A DNA stretch of 64,000 nt from Paragemmobacter amnigenus (GCF_009908265.2 NZ_JAAATX020000002.1:186001-250000); one strand, 5' to 3'; shown: positions 37,290 to 45,207, counted from the stretch's first letter. A program made the numbers and translations. Notes: a model not told the origin generated them from the sequence alone.

Positions 37290-38174
37290 TCACTTCACGT
37301 AGTCGCGCCAGTTGTGCTGTTCCTTGAACCCCAGAACATCGCGGATCTTGCGGTTGGAGAGCAGGCTTTCGTAAGGCCCCACCTCGCGCGATAGGGGGAC
37401 GTTGGGGAAGAAGCGGGCGAGGAGTTCGCTGTTCGGCTGCGGGGTGGAGTTGGTGTCGTTGACCGCGTTGAACACCTGAAAGCCGAGGCCCGATTTCGCG
37501 AGGCAGAGGTCGACGATCTGGCCCAGATCGCGGGCGTCGATATAGCTGAAGGTGATGCGGCGGCGCAGGCCGGGGTCGTCCTTGAGCGGGGGGAAGACGG
37601 TGGCGTATTCGTGGGGTTCGATCACGTTGCCGATGCGTAGCGCGTAGATATCCGCGCCCGAGCGGCGCTGGAAGCTGCGCGCCGTCACCTCGTTCACCTT
37701 CTTGGACATGCCGTAGCTGTCCATCGGGTCGATGTCATAGTCCTCGTCCAGGGGCAGCACCTTGGGATCGACCACGCCTTCGGAGAAGCAGACGCCATAG
37801 GTCGTCTCGGAGGAGGCGATGACGATCTTGCGGATGCCGAGTTTCACCGCCGCCTCGATCACGTTGTAGGTGCCCATGACGTTGACGCGGTAGGTTTCGG
37901 TATCGGCGCACATCATCAGCCGCGGGATGGCGGCGAAATGGACCACGGCGTCGAAGGGTTTCGCGGGGCCGTCGTCCAGCTCGTCATAGCCCGCATGGCC
38001 GGACATGACGGAAAACATCTGCCCCGCATCGGTGATGTCAGCGATGAAATCATGCACGCCGGGATGGTTGAGGGGCACGCGGTCCACGTTCACCACGCGG
38101 TGGCCCTGCGCGGCCAGATAGGCCACCACATGCTTGCCCGCCTTGCCCGAACCGCCCGTGAACAGAACCCGCAT
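37290..38174 (-). CDS. NAD-dependent epimerase/dehydratase family protein
   Basis: A 294-residue extended short-chain dehydrogenase. The N-terminal Rossmann motif is VLFTGGSGKAGKHVVAYLAAQGH (residues 3-25), the substrate-site serine lies in IASSETTYGV, and the YxxxK pair is in YGMSKKVNE. Proteins of this layout act on nucleotide sugars or related carbonyl compounds; the specific reaction is not determined. Monocistronic, divergent from the small antitoxin-like gene. Confidence 0.87.
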   Translation of the reverse strand: MRVLFTGGSGKAGKHVVAYLAAQGHRVVNVDRVPLNHPGVHDFIADITDAGQMFSVMSGHAGYDELDDGPAKPFDAVVHFAAIPRLMMCADTETYRVNVMGTYNVIEAAVKLGIRKIVIASSETTYGVCFSEGVVDPKVLPLDEDYDIDPMDSYGMSKKVNEVTARSFQRRSGADIYALRIGNVIEPHEYATVFPPLKDDPGLRRRITFSYIDARDLGQIVDLCLAKSGLGFQVFNAVNDTNSTPQPNSELLARFFPNVPLSREVGPYESLLSNRKIRDVLGFKEQHNWRDYVK

Positions 38175-38265
38175 TGCGTCATCCTCCGTTTACCAATGTC
38201 GTGCGCCGTGCTTGCGCTTGTCGACAGAACAGTCATCTTTCCGGGCAAAGGCAAGGGTCGCGCCG

Positions 38266-38484
38266 ATGGAAAATCCGGTTCACACCGCTTCGCTGACGGA
38301 AATGCGGAACCCCGGCCGGGTTCTGGATGCCGCCGGAGGGCGGCCCGTTGCGATACGCAGGCATGGCGCAACGATCGGATACATCGTGCCGCCGGACCTG
38401 CTGGCCTTTCCGGACGAGGATCCGGCGCTGGCGATGCGTCGCTATCTTGCCGGTCAGGCCGATAGGGTGATGGCCGCCGGTTGA
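38266..38484 (+). CDS. Phd/YefM-like antitoxin domain protein without toxin
   Basis: A 72-residue protein whose first 50 residues fit the prevent-host-death pattern (ASLTEMRNPGRVLDAAGGRPVAIRRHGATIGYIVPPDLL). This comprises a start helix, a variable helix, then a beta-strand I-x-R-x-G-x-x-x-x-x-I-V-P. The C-terminal tail (PDEDPALAMRRYLAGQADRVM) would bind a toxin. No toxin gene follows; parE, the topoisomerase IV gene, starts 100 bases downstream. Alternatively a free-standing DNA-binding protein. The ribosome site is weak. Confidence 0.6.
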   Translation: MENPVHTASLTEMRNPGRVLDAAGGRPVAIRRHGATIGYIVPPDLLAFPDEDPALAMRRYLAGQADRVMAAG

Positions 38485-38583
38485 TCGGCGCGGCGTGGTC
38501 TGACCCCCACATCTTGCGCCCGCCCCCCGCGCAATGCTCTAATCGCGGCCCCGAGGGCACCCAAAAAGAATCGAGCACAGCGC

Positions 38584-40539
38584 ATGGCAAACGACCTTCT
38601 TTCCGCCGGAGAGCAGTCCTACAACGCGTCCTCCATCGAGGTGCTGGAAGGGCTGGAGCCGGTGCGCAAGCGGCCGGGCATGTATATCGGCGGCACGGAT
38701 GAACGCGCGCTGCACCATCTGGTGGCGGAAATCCTCGACAACTCGATGGACGAGGCGGTGGCGGGCCATGCCACGCGGATCGAGGTGGAGTTGCACGCCG
38801 ATTACGCCGTGACGATCCGCGACAACGGGCGGGGCATTCCGATCGACCCGCATCCGAAGTTTCCCGGCAAGTCGGCGCTGGAGGTGATCCTGTGCACGCT
38901 GCATGCGGGGGGCAAGTTCGGGGGCGATGCCTATGCGACCTCGGGCGGGTTGCACGGGGTGGGGGCGTCGGTGGTGAATGCGCTGTCCGATCACATGCGG
39001 GTCGAAGTGGCGCGCAACCGCGAGCTTTTCGCTCAGGAGTTTTCGCGCGGGATACCGAAGGGGCCGGTGGAGAAGGTGGGGCCCGCACCGAACCGGCGGG
39101 GCACGTCCGTGACCTTCCATGCGGATGCCGAGATCTTCGGGTCGCAGACCTTCAAGCCGGCGCGGCTTCTGAAGATGGTGCGGTCGAAGGCCTATCTGTT
39201 TTCGGGCGTGGAAATCCGCTGGAAATCCGCGATCAACGATGGCGAGACGCCGCTGGAGGCGGTGTTCCACTTCCCCGGGGGGCTGGCGGATTACCTGTCG
39301 GACCAGTTGGCCAAGACATCCACCTATGCCGACCGGCCCTTTGCCGGGAAGGTGAGTTTCACCGAGAAATACAACGTGCCGGGATCGGTGGAATGGGCGA
39401 TCAACTGGACGCCCGCGCGGGACGGGTTCATCCAGTCCTATTGCAACACGGTGCCGACGCCCGAGGGCGGCACGCATGAGGGCGGGTTCTGGGCGGCGAT
39501 CCTGAAGGGGATACGGGCCTATGGCGACTTGGTGAAGAACCGCAAGGCCGAGCTGATCACCCGCGACGACCTGATCGCGGGGGGCTGCGCGCTGGTGTCC
39601 TGTTTCATCCGCGAGCCGCAATTCGTGGGGCAGACTAAGGACCGTCTGGCCACGGAGGAGGCTGCGAAATGGGTGGAAGGCGCGGTGCGCGACCATTTCG
39701 ACAACTGGCTGGCGGCGGATACGAAATCGGCGGGGGCGATCCTCGATTTCCTCGTGCTGCGCGCGGAAGAGCGGTTGCGGCGGCGGCAGGAGAAGGAGAC
39801 GGCGCGGAAATCCGCGACCAAGCGGCTGCGCCTGCCCGGCAAGCTGACCGATTGCACGGCGAAATCGCGCGAGGGGACGGAGCTGTTCATCGTCGAGGGC
39901 GACAGCGCGGGCGGGTCGGCCAAGGGGGCGCGGGACCGCGAGACGCAGGCGCTGTTGCCGTTGAAGGGGAAGATCCTGAACGTGCTGGGCGCGGCTTCTG
40001 CCAAGCTGCATGACAACAGCGAGATCCGCGACATCTGCGAGGCGCTGGGCGTGGGGATGGGCACGAAGTTCAAGGTCGACGACCTGCGCTATGACAAGAT
40101 CATCATCATGACCGATGCCGATGTGGACGGCGCGCATATCGCGAGCCTCTTGATGACCTTCTTCTTCACGCAGATGCGGCCGCTGATCGACAAGGGGCAT
40201 CTCTATCTGGCCTGCCCGCCGCTGTACCGTCTGACGCAGGGGGCGCGGCGGATCTATGTCGCCTCGGACGCCGAGAAGGAGGAGTGGCTGGCCAAGGGTC
40301 TGGGCGGCAAGGGCAAGATCGACGTGCAGCGGTTCAAGGGGCTGGGCGAGATGGATGCCAAGGACCTGAAGGACACGACGATGGACCCCAGAAGCCGCAA
40401 GCTGATCCGCGTGTCGATCGACGAGGACGCGCCGGGCGAGACGGGCGATCTGGTGGAACGCCTGATGGGCAAGAAGCCGGAGCTGCGGTTCCAATACATC
40501 CAGGAGAACGCTCGGTTTGTGGAGGAGTTGGATGTGTGA
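38584..40539 (+). CDS. parE: DNA topoisomerase IV subunit B
   Basis: ATPase subunit that decatenates daughter chromosomes with ParC. The 651-residue protein has the GHKL ATPase site (EILDNSMDEAVAGHATRIEVELH near 53-75; TSGGLHGVGASVVNALSD), the transducer domain, and the TOPRIM motifs EGDSAGGSAKGARDRETQALLPLKGKILNV and MTDADVDGAHI. GyrB would be longer; the length and the short N-terminus favour ParE. The promoter region is 38485-38583. Confidence 0.93.
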   Translation: MANDLLSAGEQSYNASSIEVLEGLEPVRKRPGMYIGGTDERALHHLVAEILDNSMDEAVAGHATRIEVELHADYAVTIRDNGRGIPIDPHPKFPGKSALEVILCTLHAGGKFGGDAYATSGGLHGVGASVVNALSDHMRVEVARNRELFAQEFSRGIPKGPVEKVGPAPNRRGTSVTFHADAEIFGSQTFKPARLLKMVRSKAYLFSGVEIRWKSAINDGETPLEAVFHFPGGLADYLSDQLAKTSTYADRPFAGKVSFTEKYNVPGSVEWAINWTPARDGFIQSYCNTVPTPEGGTHEGGFWAAILKGIRAYGDLVKNRKAELITRDDLIAGGCALVSCFIREPQFVGQTKDRLATEEAAKWVEGAVRDHFDNWLAADTKSAGAILDFLVLRAEERLRRRQEKETARKSATKRLRLPGKLTDCTAKSREGTELFIVEGDSAGGSAKGARDRETQALLPLKGKILNVLGAASAKLHDNSEIRDICEALGVGMGTKFKVDDLRYDKIIIMTDADVDGAHIASLLMTFFFTQMRPLIDKGHLYLACPPLYRLTQGARRIYVASDAEKEEWLAKGLGGKGKIDVQRFKGLGEMDAKDLKDTTMDPRSRKLIRVSIDEDAPGETGDLVERLMGKKPELRFQYIQENARFVEELDV

Positions 40540-40552
40540 GGTCTGCCGACAT

Positions 40553-40819
40553 TCAGTCCACATGACGGCGGAGCCGCCATTTCTTTGTGGTTTCATCCTG
40601 TTCCACCACGCCCTCACGTTCCATCATGGCCAGAATGGTGCGTGAGATATGGCCTTCATGGTCCACGTGCCCGGAATAGATGCCGAGGGTCCGTCCGAGT
40701 TCTGCGTTCTTCATTCCTTCTGCCGGACCATGCAGCAGGACTGTACGAACAGAGGCTTTTAAGGAAGCCATCGCGGATTGTGCTAGTGCATAAGCAGCGT
40801 CAAAGCGTTCATTACTCAC
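40553..40819 (-). CDS. Small winged-helix protein of unknown role
   Basis: An 88-residue protein. The C-terminal 55 residues look like a winged helix (GMKNAELGRTLGIYSGHVDHEGHISRTILAMMEREGVVEQDETTKKWRLR), a pattern I recall in scattered hypothetical proteins without assigned function. The N-terminal helix has an AYALAQSAMASLKASVRTVLL repeat. The gene is markedly less GC-rich than its neighbours and lies beside a toxin-antitoxin pair, which may indicate acquisition. Convergent with parE. Confidence 0.65.
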   Translation of the reverse strand: MSNERFDAAYALAQSAMASLKASVRTVLLHGPAEGMKNAELGRTLGIYSGHVDHEGHISRTILAMMEREGVVEQDETTKKWRLRRHVD

Positions 40820-40948
40820 AAGTGTTCTCCTGGTTTCGGCACTATCTCCCTAGTTGATACGTTGACGGTGCCTTGCGCAATGGGCGAACCCCTGTCTCGC
40901 GATTGATCGGGAGTTCCGCTAGCAGCCATCGCAACAGTGGGTAGAGAG

Positions 40949-40969
40949 GCCCCGGGTCAAGCCCGGGGC
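40949..40969. repeat. CCGGG-TCAAG-CCCGG palindromic repeat, third copy
   Basis: GCCCCGGG / CCCGGGGC around TCAAG. Same family as 10049-10125. The surrounding 255-base spacer (40820-41074) also holds the higBA promoter and is otherwise unremarkable. Confidence 0.7.
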
Positions 40970-41034
40970 GGGGTTTCCCTTAACCCCACCTTAACTCTCC
41001 CCATCCCACACTCCCCACCCGAACCCATAAGCCA

Positions 41035-41061
41035 TTGACACATACGCCAATGGCGCATACT
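41035..41061 (+). promoter_or_regulatory. Promoter and operator of the HigBA pair
   Basis: TTGACA at 41035-41040 and CATACT at 41056-41061 (15-base spacer) flank an 11-bp palindrome CGCCA-A-TGGCG (41045-41055). Autorepression through a palindrome between -35 and -10 is usual for toxin-antitoxin operons. Confidence 0.55.
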
Positions 41062-41074
41062 TCACGGTGAAGGC

Positions 41075-41425
41075 ATGTTGGTGACGGTGGTGGAGACTTC
41101 GGAATTCCTGCGGCAGGCAAAGGCGGTGATCAGCGAGGAGGAGCGCATTGCCCTTGTCAGCATCCTTCCCGCCGATCCGGAGGCGGGCGTCGCTCTCGGC
41201 GGTGGTCTGAGGAAGCTTCGCGTTGCGCGGGGAGGTGGTGGAAAGAGCGGGGGCTTTCGTTCGATCCACTTTTACGCGCCGGGTCGGGGGCTGCCGGTGT
41301 TCCTGCTCTCGGTCTTTGCCAAGTCCGGCAAGGCCAACCTGACCCCGGCGGAACAGGCGTTGATGCAGATGGCGGGCGAACGCATCGCCCGGACCTACGG
41401 AGGCAGGAATGAGCGAAGCATTTGA
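41075..41425 (+). CDS. HigB/RelE-type toxin
   Basis: A 116-residue protein of the RelE-like toxin family, subgroup with a conserved FRSIHFYAPGRGLPVFLLSVFAKSGKANLTPAE core (about residues 60-95), followed by the terminal helix. Family members cleave mRNA at the ribosome. The toxin gene comes first and overlaps the antitoxin gene by 17 bases, the higBA order. It may be functional: no frameshift or loss of the core is visible. Confidence 0.82.
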   Translation: MLVTVVETSEFLRQAKAVISEEERIALVSILPADPEAGVALGGGLRKLRVARGGGGKSGGFRSIHFYAPGRGLPVFLLSVFAKSGKANLTPAEQALMQMAGERIARTYGGRNERSI

Positions 41426-41699
41426 CAGCATCATGCGCGGCCTGAAGGAAGCAGAGGCCTATCTGAAGGGCCAGACCGAAGGCAGCGTCACCCACCATAT
41501 CGACGTTCCCGCCCCCGATGTCCGCGCGATCCGGGCGAGTACCGGTCTCAGTCAGGCGGAGTTTGCCCGCTCCATCGGGGTGAGCAAGGGCACGCTGCTG
41601 AATTGGGAGCAGGCGCGGCGCAGGCCGGACGGGCCGGCGCGTGTGCTGCTGGCGCTGATCGCGAAGGACCCGGGAATCGTGCAGCGGATGCTGGGGTAG
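41409..41699 (+). CDS. HigA-type antitoxin (XRE family)
   Basis: A 96-residue protein with an N-terminal helical segment expected to bind the toxin and an XRE helix-turn-helix (DVRAIRASTGLSQAEFARSIGVSKGTLLNWEQARRRPDG, about residues 37-75). It overlaps the toxin gene, so the two are co-translated. It would bind the palindrome at 41045 to repress the operon. Confidence 0.85.
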   Translation: MSEAFDSIMRGLKEAEAYLKGQTEGSVTHHIDVPAPDVRAIRASTGLSQAEFARSIGVSKGTLLNWEQARRRPDGPARVLLALIAKDPGIVQRMLG

Positions 41700-41707
41700 G
41701 GGGGGGC

Positions 41708-41729
41708 GGATGGGCGCTGTCGCCCATCC
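41708..41729. repeat. GGATGGGCG hairpin between convergent genes
   Basis: Perfect 9-bp arms GGATGGGCG / CGCCCATCC around CTGT, in the 36-base gap between the antitoxin and the GST gene. Candidate bidirectional terminator. Confidence 0.7.
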
Positions 41730-41735
41730 TGCGCC

Positions 41736-42380
41736 TCATGCCGGTTCGGCCATGCGGCCGGCCCACATCCGCTGAAACGCCGGTCGGGCCTGTGCGGTGG
41801 TGAGCCAGCGGTGCACCTCGGGGAATTCGGCGAGCAGGCCGGGGTGGCCCTGTGCGTAGCGGACACATTCGGCAACCGTGATGTCGGCCACGGTGAAGCG
41901 GTCGCCCAGAAGCCAGTCGCGGCCCCGCAGATGCGCGTTCAGGCGGGCGAGGGGGCGGCGGAGTTTCTCGGCCGCGACGGCGGTGATGCCTTCGCCCATG
42001 GCGACCTGCGGTGCCTGCAGGATTTCCAGCGCGGGGGTTTCGATGGCGGTGGCGGCGAGCAGCATCCACTGGTCGATCAGCGCCGAGTCCGCGTCCGTCT
42101 GCGGGCCGAGCGGGCCGCCGTAGCGCCGCGCGAGGTAGGTGGCGATGCCGAGACTTTCGGTCAGCGTCAGGTCGCCGTCGGTCATGGCGGGGATCTGGCC
42201 CTGCGGGTTGATCTTGAGAAACTCCGCGCTGGTCGTGTTGAGGGGCGCGTCGGGGGCCTTGGGATCGGGCAGGCGGTAGGCCTGGATCACGGGCACATGG
42301 GTGAAGGGCGTGCCGGATTCGAACAGCACCCAGAGCGGGCGCGAGGCGCGGGAGCGGTAGACGCCGTAGAGCGTGATCAT
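41736..42380 (-). CDS. Glutathione S-transferase family protein
   Basis: A 214-residue protein with the thioredoxin-like N-terminal domain (MITLYGVYRSRASRPLWVLFE, then NPQGQIPAMTDGDLTLTESLGIATYLARRYGG, with the cis-Pro and Glu-Ser glutathione contact). An all-helical C-terminal domain follows, with WLLGDRFTVADITVAECVRYA. The substrate cannot be stated. Monocistronic, divergent from ppk2. Confidence 0.88.
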   Translation of the reverse strand: MITLYGVYRSRASRPLWVLFESGTPFTHVPVIQAYRLPDPKAPDAPLNTTSAEFLKINPQGQIPAMTDGDLTLTESLGIATYLARRYGGPLGPQTDADSALIDQWMLLAATAIETPALEILQAPQVAMGEGITAVAAEKLRRPLARLNAHLRGRDWLLGDRFTVADITVAECVRYAQGHPGLLAEFPEVHRWLTTAQARPAFQRMWAGRMAEPA

Positions 42381-42532
42381 CGGTTGGACCTTTGGCAGCG
42401 AGTGTCGGGGCCGAGGGTAGCGTGGCCCCCGTGCAAGGCAAACGGGTTTCGCGCGGCGGATTGACGGGGATCAAGGCGGGGCGGGGCGATCCGTGGCAGG
42501 TGGGGCGCGATCAATCCGAGAGGGAGGCCCCG

Positions 42533-43477
42533 ATGGACGGCGACAGCGTGACCCTGACCGAAACCGCAGCCACGGCGGTGGCGCCCGTGCCGGATGACCA
42601 TCCGCAGGGGCCGACGCGATATCCGACCGTCGATGCCGACACGATCCGCGCGGCCTTCGAGGGGGGCGTCTATCCCTATCACCGCCCGATGGGCCGCAAG
42701 GCCTATGAGGAGGAGAAGGCGGCGCTGCAGGCCGAGCTTCTGAAGGTGCAGATCTGGGCGCAGGAGACGGGCGAGAAATTCGTCATCCTGATGGAAGGGC
42801 GCGATGCGGCCGGAAAGGGCGGCACGATCAAGCGGTTCATGGAACATCTGAACCCCCGCTATGCCCGCGTCTGCGCGCTTACCAAGCCGTCGGATGTGGA
42901 AAAGGGGCAGTGGTTCTTTCAACGCTATATCGCGCATCTGCCCACCGCCGGTGAAATGGTGTTCTACGACCGCAGCTGGTACAACCGCGCGGGGGTGGAG
43001 CGGGTGATGGGCTTCTGCTCGCCCTCCGAATACCTTGAATTCATGCGGCAGGTGCCGGAGCTGGAGCGGATGCTGGTCCGGTCGGGGATCAGGCTGCACA
43101 AATACTGGTTTTCCGTCACCCGCGAGGAGCAGAGGAAGCGCTTCGAGGCGCGCGCGACCGACCCGCTGAAACGCTGGAAGCTGTCGCCCATCGACAAGGC
43201 GTCGCTGGACAAGTGGGAGGAGTACACCGAGGCGAAGGAGGCGATGTTCTTCTATACCGACACGGCGGACGCGCCGTGGATCATCGTCAAGTCCGACGAC
43301 AAGAAGCGCGCGCGGCTGAACGCGATGCGGCATTTCCTGTCCACAGTGGACTATCCCGAAAAGGACTGGTCGGTGATCGGCACGCCGGACCCGCTGATCG
43401 TGGGGCGGGCGTCGCAGGTGATCCACGGGGCGGGGCATATCCTCGATACCGCGATGCATCCGGCGGTTCGCCGCTGA
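42533..43477 (+). CDS. ppk2: Polyphosphate kinase 2
   Basis: PPK2 enzyme using polyphosphate to phosphorylate nucleotides. The 314-residue protein has Walker A GRDAAGKGGTIKRF (about 88-101), the lid region FQRYIAHLPTAGEMVFYDRSWYNRAGVERVMGFC (Walker B FYDRSWY), and KYWFSVTREEQRKRFEAR. Single-domain length fits class I/II members; whether it prefers GDP, ADP or AMP is not decidable. AGGGAGG lies before the ATG at 42533; the longer in-frame ORF to 42392 precedes this ribosome site. Confidence 0.92.
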   Translation: MDGDSVTLTETAATAVAPVPDDHPQGPTRYPTVDADTIRAAFEGGVYPYHRPMGRKAYEEEKAALQAELLKVQIWAQETGEKFVILMEGRDAAGKGGTIKRFMEHLNPRYARVCALTKPSDVEKGQWFFQRYIAHLPTAGEMVFYDRSWYNRAGVERVMGFCSPSEYLEFMRQVPELERMLVRSGIRLHKYWFSVTREEQRKRFEARATDPLKRWKLSPIDKASLDKWEEYTEAKEAMFFYTDTADAPWIIVKSDDKKRARLNAMRHFLSTVDYPEKDWSVIGTPDPLIVGRASQVIHGAGHILDTAMHPAVRR

Positions 43478-43540
43478 GGGTGGTTGCGGGGGCGGGGGCT
43501 GCGGCCTAACTCTGGACCCGTGAGCGGGTCCGGAGGGGTG

Positions 43541-44170
43541 ATGCGTCTGGCTGTGGCAGTGGCGGGGATGGTGGCGCTGGCGGGGCCTGCCTTCGCGCAT
43601 CCGCATGTCTTCATGGAGACCGCGCTGGAGGTGATCCGCGACGGCGAGGGGCGGGCGGTGTCGCTGCGGGTGACCTGGACCTATGACCCGTTCTTCTCGC
43701 TGGTGCTGGTGACGGAGCGGGGGCTGGACCCTGATGGCGACGGCAGCCTGACCGGGGCGGAGACGGCGGCGCTGCAGGGGTTCGACATGAACTGGGAGCC
43801 GGGATTTCCCGGGGATACCTATGCCTTTGCGGGGGAGGAGCCGGTCGCGCTGTCGGGGCCGCGCGACGGGGTGGCGCGGTATGAGGGGGGGCGGATCGTG
43901 TCGTCCCATATCCGCGATCTGGGCCGTCCGGTGGCGGGGCTGCTGGTCGTGAAGAATTACGATCCGACCTATTACACCGAATACACCATCCGCGAGGTGA
44001 CGGCTGGCGGCTGCGCGACCGAGATCATCGCGCCGGACCTGACGGAGGCGGAGCGCGATTTGCAGGCGGCGCTGGCGGAGATACCGGCGGATGTCGATGT
44101 CGAGATGGGTTTCCCCGAGGTGGGAGAGGCTTTCGCGCAGGAGGTGCGGGTGACATGCGGCGCGTCCTGA
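43541..44170 (+). CDS. DUF1007 exported protein linked to metal transport
   Basis: A 209-residue periplasmic protein with a signal peptide ending GPAFAHPH, so the mature N-terminus begins with two histidines. The DUF1007 core is clear (HPHVFMETALEVIRDGEGRAVSLRVTWTYDPFFSLVLV). A calcium-binding-like loop DPDGDGSLTGAE follows. DUF1007 proteins are commonly paired with NicO permeases and zinc-regulated. GGAGGGG precedes the ATG at 43541. It overlaps the permease gene by 16 bases. Confidence 0.87.
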   Translation: MRLAVAVAGMVALAGPAFAHPHVFMETALEVIRDGEGRAVSLRVTWTYDPFFSLVLVTERGLDPDGDGSLTGAETAALQGFDMNWEPGFPGDTYAFAGEEPVALSGPRDGVARYEGGRIVSSHIRDLGRPVAGLLVVKNYDPTYYTEYTIREVTAGGCATEIIAPDLTEAERDLQAALAEIPADVDVEMGFPEVGEAFAQEVRVTCGAS

Positions 44171-45087
44171 CGCTGGCGGGGATCGGCGTGGCGGCGGGGC
44201 TGGCGCTGGTGTGGTTTATGGGCGGCTTCGACGCGCTGGGGCGACTGGCGGCCGAGGCGCAGCGGGCCTTGCAGGCGCCGCTGGCGGGGGCGGTGCGGGC
44301 GGTGAAGGCGGGCGAGCCTGCGGCCTGGGGCGGGCTGCTGGCGGTGTGTTTCGGCTATGGCGTGGTGCATGCGGCGGGGCCGGGGCACGGGAAATTCGTG
44401 ATCGGCGGCTATGGCGTGGCGCGGCGGGTGCCAGTGCTGCGGCTGTCTGTCGTGGCGCTGGCGGCGTCGCTGGCGCAGGCGGGGGTGGCGGTGGGGCTGG
44501 TCTATGCCGGCGTGCTGGCGCTGGGCTGGGGGCGCGAGCGGATGGTGGGGCTGGCCGAGGGGGCGCTGGCCGCGGTGAGCTGGGCGGCAATCGGGGCGAT
44601 CGGGCTGTGGCTGGTCTGGCGGGGCGGGCGCGGGGTGATGCGGCAGGTGCGGGCGGGCGGGGTGGGGGACCATGACCATGCTCATCACGATCATCACCAT
44701 GGCCATGACCACCACCATGATGAGGACTGTGGCTGCGGCCATGCCCATGGGCCGAGCGCGGCGGAGGTGGCCGAGGCAAAGGGCTGGCGCGACACGCTGG
44801 CGCTGATCGGGGGGGTGGCTGTCCGGCCCTGTTCGGGGGCGCTGTTCCTGCTGGTCCTGACCTTCCAGATGGGGATCGGGTCGGCAGGTGTGGCGGGGGC
44901 CTTTGCCATGGGGCTGGGCGTGGCGGTCGTCACCGTGGCGGTGGCCGTGCTGGCCGTCTGGTCCCGCGAGGGGGCGCTGGCGGGATTGGGCGAGGCGCGG
45001 GTCTGGCGCGTGCTGCCGGTGGTGGAGATGGCGGGCGGGGCGGTGATCGCCGCCTTTGCGGCGGGGATGATGCGGGCGGTCGGATAG
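44155..45087 (+). CDS. NicO-family nickel/cobalt (or zinc) permease
   Basis: A 310-residue membrane protein of the NicO/RcnA family with about six segments. It has the metal-binding FGYGVVHAAGPGHGKFVIGGY motif (His in segment 2) and a cytoplasmic loop carrying about a dozen histidines (GDHDHAHHDHHHGHDHHHDED, residues about 172-192), then GGVAVRPCSGALFLLVLTF. RcnA relatives export Ni/Co; versions paired with DUF1007 are thought to import or move zinc. Its TAG stop is followed at once by the first hairpin of the 45.1-kb palindrome element. Confidence 0.87.
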   Translation: MRRVLTLAGIGVAAGLALVWFMGGFDALGRLAAEAQRALQAPLAGAVRAVKAGEPAAWGGLLAVCFGYGVVHAAGPGHGKFVIGGYGVARRVPVLRLSVVALAASLAQAGVAVGLVYAGVLALGWGRERMVGLAEGALAAVSWAAIGAIGLWLVWRGGRGVMRQVRAGGVGDHDHAHHDHHHGHDHHHDEDCGCGHAHGPSAAEVAEAKGWRDTLALIGGVAVRPCSGALFLLVLTFQMGIGSAGVAGAFAMGLGVAVVTVAVAVLAVWSREGALAGLGEARVWRVLPVVEMAGGAVIAAFAAGMMRAVG

Positions 45088-45207
45088 GCGAAATCTGACG
45101 CAGATTTCGCGCCGTTGTCTGGCGCAGAAAACGTCGGGGAGGCGTGGCGAGGGGGCGGATCCGGAAAATGCGTCATTTTCCGGCGCGTTTTCTGCGTCAG
45201 AAAACGC
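45088..45207. repeat. Composite element 1: four palindromes with constant TGACGCA-type loop
   Basis: Four hairpins: GCGAAATC/GATTTCGC around TGACGCA (45088-45110); CGTTGTC/GAAAACG, one mismatch, around TGGCGCA (45113-45133); CCGGAAAA/TTTTCCGG around TGCGTCA (45161-45183); GCGTTTTC/GAAAACGC around TGCGTCA (45185-45207). The 27-base spacer is G-rich. The element begins directly after the TAG of the NicO-type gene and lies before the MATE gene start at 45271. No gene is present here. Confidence 0.85.
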
